Of a stretch of DNA of 64,000 nt, positions 60,998 to 64,000 are shown piece by piece. Source of the stretch: Saccharomonospora azurea NA-128 (GTDB lineage: Bacteria > Actinomycetota > Actinomycetes > Mycobacteriales > Pseudonocardiaceae). Below the pieces are notes generated by a model. The model saw only the letters and a list, made by a program, of their open reading frames with translations, did no database searches and was not told the DNA's origin. Position 1 is the first letter of the stretch, and each line of letters begins with the position of its first letter. Made by a program: the position numbers and the translations under genes. The stretch is from contig NZ_CM001466.1 in the NCBI RefSeq assembly GCF_000231055.2, positions 367,811 to 431,810 of the forward strand. The letters run 5' to 3'.

Positions 60998-62349
60998 CCC
61001 TCCGACGGGGATTCCGGGGGTACGGACGGAAGCCAGGCTCGAACCACGTAGGCCACCACGACCGAGACGATGACCAACGGCATCACGACGAGGCCGCTGG
61101 AGAGCAGCAACAGCGTGGCCAGGAGCACCGACACCAGCGGCAGCCCGAGCATCGTCACGCACAGGGCCCCGATGCCCATGGCGGCGGCCGGAACGGGAGT
61201 CAGGCCGGGCAGGTGGGACAACGCCAGCCCTGCGGTAGCGCCGAGGAACATCGCCGGGAACACGGGCCCGCCCCGAAACGCGCTCAACGAGACGCCGTAT
61301 GCGAGTGCCTTGGCTCCGAGCAACAGCACCAGCGTCCCGGCCGAGTACTCGCTGCTGTGCTCCAGCAGGGGGCCCAATGCCTCCTGCCCGGAGAAGAGCA
61401 CGTCGCTCGTGCTCTTCCCGGTGAGGACGGCGTAGAGGCAGGCCAGCAGGCCCACGACCAGGCCCGCTGCCGTCGTGGCCACGACGACGCGTCGCCGCAC
61501 CCAGCCGCGCAGCACCGCGCCGAGATGGCGGATCGCCGTCCCCAGCAACGCCGCCCCGACACCGATGACGACGGCCCAGCAGAACTGCGCCACGGTCAGC
61601 TCGCGCACCTCGGGCAGGTTCGGGATCACCAGCGACGGCTTCACCAGGCCGGTCACCGAGTCCAGGCCGACGAAGATGAGCGCCCCGAGCCCGGACGCCA
61701 GCAGCCCCGGCACGAGCAGGACCGACGTGAGCCCCGTGCCCGCGCTCGCGATCTCCATCAGCAGGAACGCGCCGAGGAGGGGAGAGCCGAGCAACGTGCT
61801 GATCGCGGCGAAGCTGCCCGCGGCGCCGATCAGGGCCACGGCCTGTTTCGGGGCACCCCGTTTCAGCGCGCGGACCGCCAAGGCCGCGAGCCCGCCCCCG
61901 AGCGCGATCAACGGTGCTTCGGGCCCGAGCACCGCGCCGAACGCGAGCGTGCCCAGTGCCGCGAGCGCGATGCCGGGTAGGTGCCGGGCCGTGGGCGGGC
62001 CGCCCGGGGAGAAGCCGTCCACCGGGGACTCGCCGCCGGATCCGGGCAGGTACCGGATCACGAGCCCCACGACCAGTCCGCCGAACGCCACCAGTGGCAG
62101 CGGCCACCACACCGGTTCCCGGCCGAGGCCGAGTGCGTGCGGCAGCTCGCCGAACAACCCACGCTGCGCGTACAGCGAGAGCTGGAGGAACCCGTACGAC
62201 GCCAGTGCGACGGGGACACCGAGCAGACCCGCCAACGCGAGCGCGGCGAGGTAGTGGCGGGAGCGCAGCAACTCCGCGGGAGTGCGTGGCCGGCTCGCAG
62301 CAACTGAATCGGGGGGAATGCCCTGATCTCCCGGGTGCTTCGAGGTCAC
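60994..62349 (-). CDS. ClC-family chloride channel / H+-Cl- antiporter
   Basis: A 451-residue membrane protein with the ClC core: GSGGESPVDGF in place of GSGIP, AVLGPEAPLIALGGGLA with the gating Glu, and FRGGPVFPAMFLGATAGL for the third ion-coordinating region. It belongs to the LGPEAP subclass, whose ion and mode are poorly known; no CBS domains follow. The GTG at 62349 has GGGAGGGG upstream. It lies 39 bases downstream of a small membrane-protein gene on the same strand, probably one transcript. Confidence 0.87.
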   Translation of the reverse strand: MTSKHPGDQGIPPDSVAASRPRTPAELLRSRHYLAALALAGLLGVPVALASYGFLQLSLYAQRGLFGELPHALGLGREPVWWPLPLVAFGGLVVGLVIRYLPGSGGESPVDGFSPGGPPTARHLPGIALAALGTLAFGAVLGPEAPLIALGGGLAALAVRALKRGAPKQAVALIGAAGSFAAISTLLGSPLLGAFLLMEIASAGTGLTSVLLVPGLLASGLGALIFVGLDSVTGLVKPSLVIPNLPEVRELTVAQFCWAVVIGVGAALLGTAIRHLGAVLRGWVRRRVVVATTAAGLVVGLLACLYAVLTGKSTSDVLFSGQEALGPLLEHSSEYSAGTLVLLLGAKALAYGVSLSAFRGGPVFPAMFLGATAGLALSHLPGLTPVPAAAMGIGALCVTMLGLPLVSVLLATLLLLSSGLVVMPLVIVSVVVAYVVRAWLPSVPPESPSEG

Positions 62350-62388
62350 GGGGCCCCTCCCGCAGGTGGCCGTCACGGACGGGATCGG

Positions 62389-62691
62389 TCAGGCGCGTTC
62401 GAGAGCTTCGCCGAAGTCCCGCAGGAAGAGCGCGTGCCGGTTGTGGGCGAGGACGTGGCCGGTGACGAGCACGGCCACCACCGGCCAGTCGACCACTCCC
62501 ACGGCCCCGAGGGTCACGACCCCGCCGAGGAACGCGAGCTGGTCCGAGGGCGGCAGTTCGAGGGTGCCGAGGAAGGGAACGTTGATCCGGCACGAACTGC
62601 GCTTGGCGGCCGTGCGCACAGCCTGCGCGTTGTCCCCACCGGTGTGACCGGTGCCGGTGGTCTGCTCGGAGGCGCCGCTGTGGCTGTCCAT
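62389..62691 (-). CDS. Small membrane protein upstream of the ClC gene
   Basis: A 100-residue protein: a polar N-terminus of about 40 residues, INVPFLGTLELPPSDQLAFL, then one or two hydrophobic segments (LGGVVTLGAVGVVDWPVVAVLVTGHVLA) and a charged tail. No catalytic family is recognised; similar short actinobacterial proteins are annotated as hypothetical. The ATG at 62691 was chosen because the extension upstream is low-complexity. It may act with the ClC protein. The rest of the gap to NhaA (62692-62893) shows no gene. Confidence 0.65.
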   Translation of the reverse strand: MDSHSGASEQTTGTGHTGGDNAQAVRTAAKRSSCRINVPFLGTLELPPSDQLAFLGGVVTLGAVGVVDWPVVAVLVTGHVLAHNRHALFLRDFGEALERA

Positions 62692-62893
62692 GTCCCCAGT
62701 GTGCGGCCGTGGCGGGTGAGGTGCACGCGACCGCGGCGTCGGTGGGGCGGCACGTCGTTCGCCACCCTGCCGGGGCGGCGTGGCGTGCGTAGGCTCGGTC
62801 GAGCAGAGACCCACCGGACCTCACCGGCGGCTCGGCGGCGACCACACACGTTCGGCGGCGGGCCTCGCGACCGAGCGTGAGGGGAGCACAGAG

Positions 62894-62965
62894 ATGGCCC
62901 TGCAAGTGATCGATTTCCCCGGGGTGGTAGCGCTTCGGGCCCCCGCGAGCACGGTGACGGATTGA
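62894..62965 (+). CDS. Possible 23-codon leader ORF before nhaA
   Basis: ATG at 62894 with GGGGAG nine bases upstream opens a 23-codon frame ending in TGA at 62963, three bases before the nhaA GTG. The peptide begins MALQVIDFPGVVAL and has no known motif. It could couple translation into nhaA or be a gene remnant. Low confidence. Confidence 0.25.
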   Translation: MALQVIDFPGVVALRAPASTVTD

Positions 62966-62968
62966 CTC

Positions 62969-64000
62969 GTGCGCGGATTCCTCCGTAGGCAGGCCTGTGA
63001 ACCACGGCGTGAGGTGCCGGGGCAGGTGCCCACGCCGGTCCGCCGGTTCCTCAGCACCGAGGCGGGTAGTGCGTCGCTGCTCCTCGCGGCGACGGTGGTG
63101 GCGTTGCTCTGGGCCAACTCGCCGTGGTCGGCGTCGTACGAGGTCGTGTGGGGCACGGAGCTGTCGCTGTCGTTCGCGGGGGCCGACCTGTCGATGGACC
63201 TGGAGCACTGGGTCGTCGACGGTCTGATGGCGCTGTTCTTCTTCTCCGTCGGGCTGGAGGTGCGCCGCGAGTTCTCCGTCGGGGAGCTCACGAACCGGCG
63301 CCGGGCCGCGATCGCGGTGGTCGCGGCGGTCGGCGGTCTGGTGGTGCCGACGGTGCTCTACCTGCTGCTGGCGCCCGCGGGCGACGCCGTGCACGGCTGG
63401 GGTGTGGTCATCGGGACCGACACGGCGTTCCTGCTGGGCGCACTCGCCGTGGTGGGCCCGCGGTTCTCGACCCAGCTGCGGATCTTCCTGCTCACCCTGA
63501 CGGTGATCGACGACATCATGGCCGTCAGCGTGATCGGGATCTTCTACTCCGGTTCGGTCGATTTCCTCGCGCTGTTCGTCGCGTTGGTGTTCGGCGGGGT
63601 CCTCTGGGGGCTCGGCCGGCTGGGCGTGTGGCGGGCGACCCCGTACGTCGTCGCCGTGGTCGGGTTGTGGCTCGCCACGGTGGAGTCGGGCCTGCACGCG
63701 GCCATCGCCGGGATGCTCGGTGGGTTGCTGGTGGGGGCCCGCAGTCCCGTGCGGGAGGAGGTCGAGCAGGCCGCGCGCTGGTTCCGGGCGTTCCGGCAGT
63801 CGCCGCGGGTCGAGGTGGGCCGCACGGCGCGGTTCGGGCTGGACCGGGCGATCTCGGTGAACGAGCGTCTGCAGGCCGCGATCCATCCGTGGGCCAGCTA
63901 CGTCGTCGTGCCGCTGTTCGCCCTGGCCAACGCCGGGATCGACCTCCGCAACGGTGTGCTCACCGAGGCCCTCACCTCCCGCCTGACGTGGGCTGTGGTG
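62969..64000 (+). CDS. nhaA: Na+/H+ antiporter NhaA, 3' end beyond the window
   Basis: The frame is open for 344 codons to the window edge. [20 protein letters not shown] (helix 1), [34 protein letters not shown] with Asp151 and [14 protein letters not shown] with Asp181 and Asp182 match the NhaA ion-binding site (E. coli Asp133, Asp163, Asp164). It exchanges protons for Na+ at the membrane. The GTG at 62969 is the first possible start after a stop; an internal GTG near PTPVRRFLS is also possible. Later helices and the stop lie outside the window. Confidence 0.92.
   Translation, partial: MRGFLRRQACEPRREVPGQVPTPVRRFLSTEAGSASLLLAATVVALLWANSPWSASYEVVWGTELSLSFAGADLSMDLEHWVVDGLMALFFFSVGLEVRREFSVGELTNRRRAAIAVVAAVGGLVVPTVLYLLLAPAGDAVHGWGVVIGTDTAFLLGALAVVGPRFSTQLRIFLLTLTVIDDIMAVSVIGIFYSGSVDFLALFVALVFGGVLWGLGRLGVWRATPYVVAVVGLWLATVESGLHAAIAGMLGGLLVGARSPVREEVEQAARWFRAFRQSPRVEVGRTARFGLDRAISVNERLQAAIHPWASYVVVPLFALANAGIDLRNGVLTEALTSRLTWAVV

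Noticed and set aside
59108-63886. A minus-strand open frame of nearly 4.8 kb across ridA, ndh, the ClC region and nhaA
   Set aside because: It runs antisense to several well-supported genes and shows no protein family; long antisense frames are common at this GC content.

Overview
This 64 kb window comes from a high-GC actinobacterial chromosome. Third codon positions are almost all G/C, GTG starts are common, ATGA/GTGA stop-start overlaps are frequent, and the gene families (FurA-catalase pair, CobIJ fusion, CobN with a fused ChlID chelatase, CYP116B-type P450) are actinobacterial. The mix is most like the Pseudonocardiaceae (Saccharomonospora or Amycolatopsis relatives); that placement is inference. 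No tRNA, rRNA, IS element, prophage or CRISPR array was seen.

Left part (1-12.4 kb): the 3' end of an acyl-CoA dehydrogenase-like flavoprotein overlaps a type III polyketide synthase gene. Then come a fur-katA peroxide pair, a gamma-carbonic-anhydrase-like gene, a 5'-truncated DoxX gene, an Imm-5-like gene, a FrnE-type DsbA gene coupled to a 59-residue Cys-pair protein, an amidase, a multiply broken LysR gene, a split transketolase and an MFS exporter. About 1 kb (11.4-12.44 kb) holds only decayed fragments.

Catabolic block (12.4-22.3 kb): hmgA, an unknown 290-codon gene, fahA and both subunits of a 3-oxoacid CoA-transferase form one overlapping operon for homogentisate degradation, with acetoacetate activation built in. 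A convergent unit encodes a self-sufficient P450 (heme, reductase and ferredoxin domains in one chain) and an MHS-type transporter. An enoyl-CoA hydratase follows, with the last part of a deleted acyl-CoA synthetase attached to its 5' side.

Cobalamin block (22.4-44.6 kb): nearly the whole aerobic corrin pathway lies here (cobF, cobN, cobG, cobH, cobIJ, cobM, cobL, cobQ, cobK, cobD, cobA, cobBC fusion, cobO, chlID), plus a FecCD/BtuCD-type ABC importer. Two cobalamin riboswitches, both on the minus strand, head the importer-cobN-cobF operon and the chlID-cobO-cobBC-cobA-cobD operon. Oddities: CobG lacks its C-terminal Cys domain, a 53-codon gene is coupled between the importer ATPase and cobN, CobB and CobC are fused, CobA keeps a vestigial siroheme-synthase domain, and two convergent gene pairs overlap antisense.

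Right part (44.8-64 kb): a CBS/BON protein has a DosR-like box upstream. A GntR / ADP-ribosylglycohydrolase / NCS1 permease / PfkB kinase operon resembles E. coli yegTUVW. A protoglobin is followed by a two-orientation 21-bp repeat array and an MFS gene. A GntR-controlled pyroglutamate cluster (aminotransferase, pxpA, NRAMP-like transporter, ycsI, pxpB, pxpC, ridA) has the same operator on both sides of the regulator gene. The window ends with a type II NADH dehydrogenase, a ClC channel/antiporter, a small membrane protein and an NhaA antiporter cut by the window edge.
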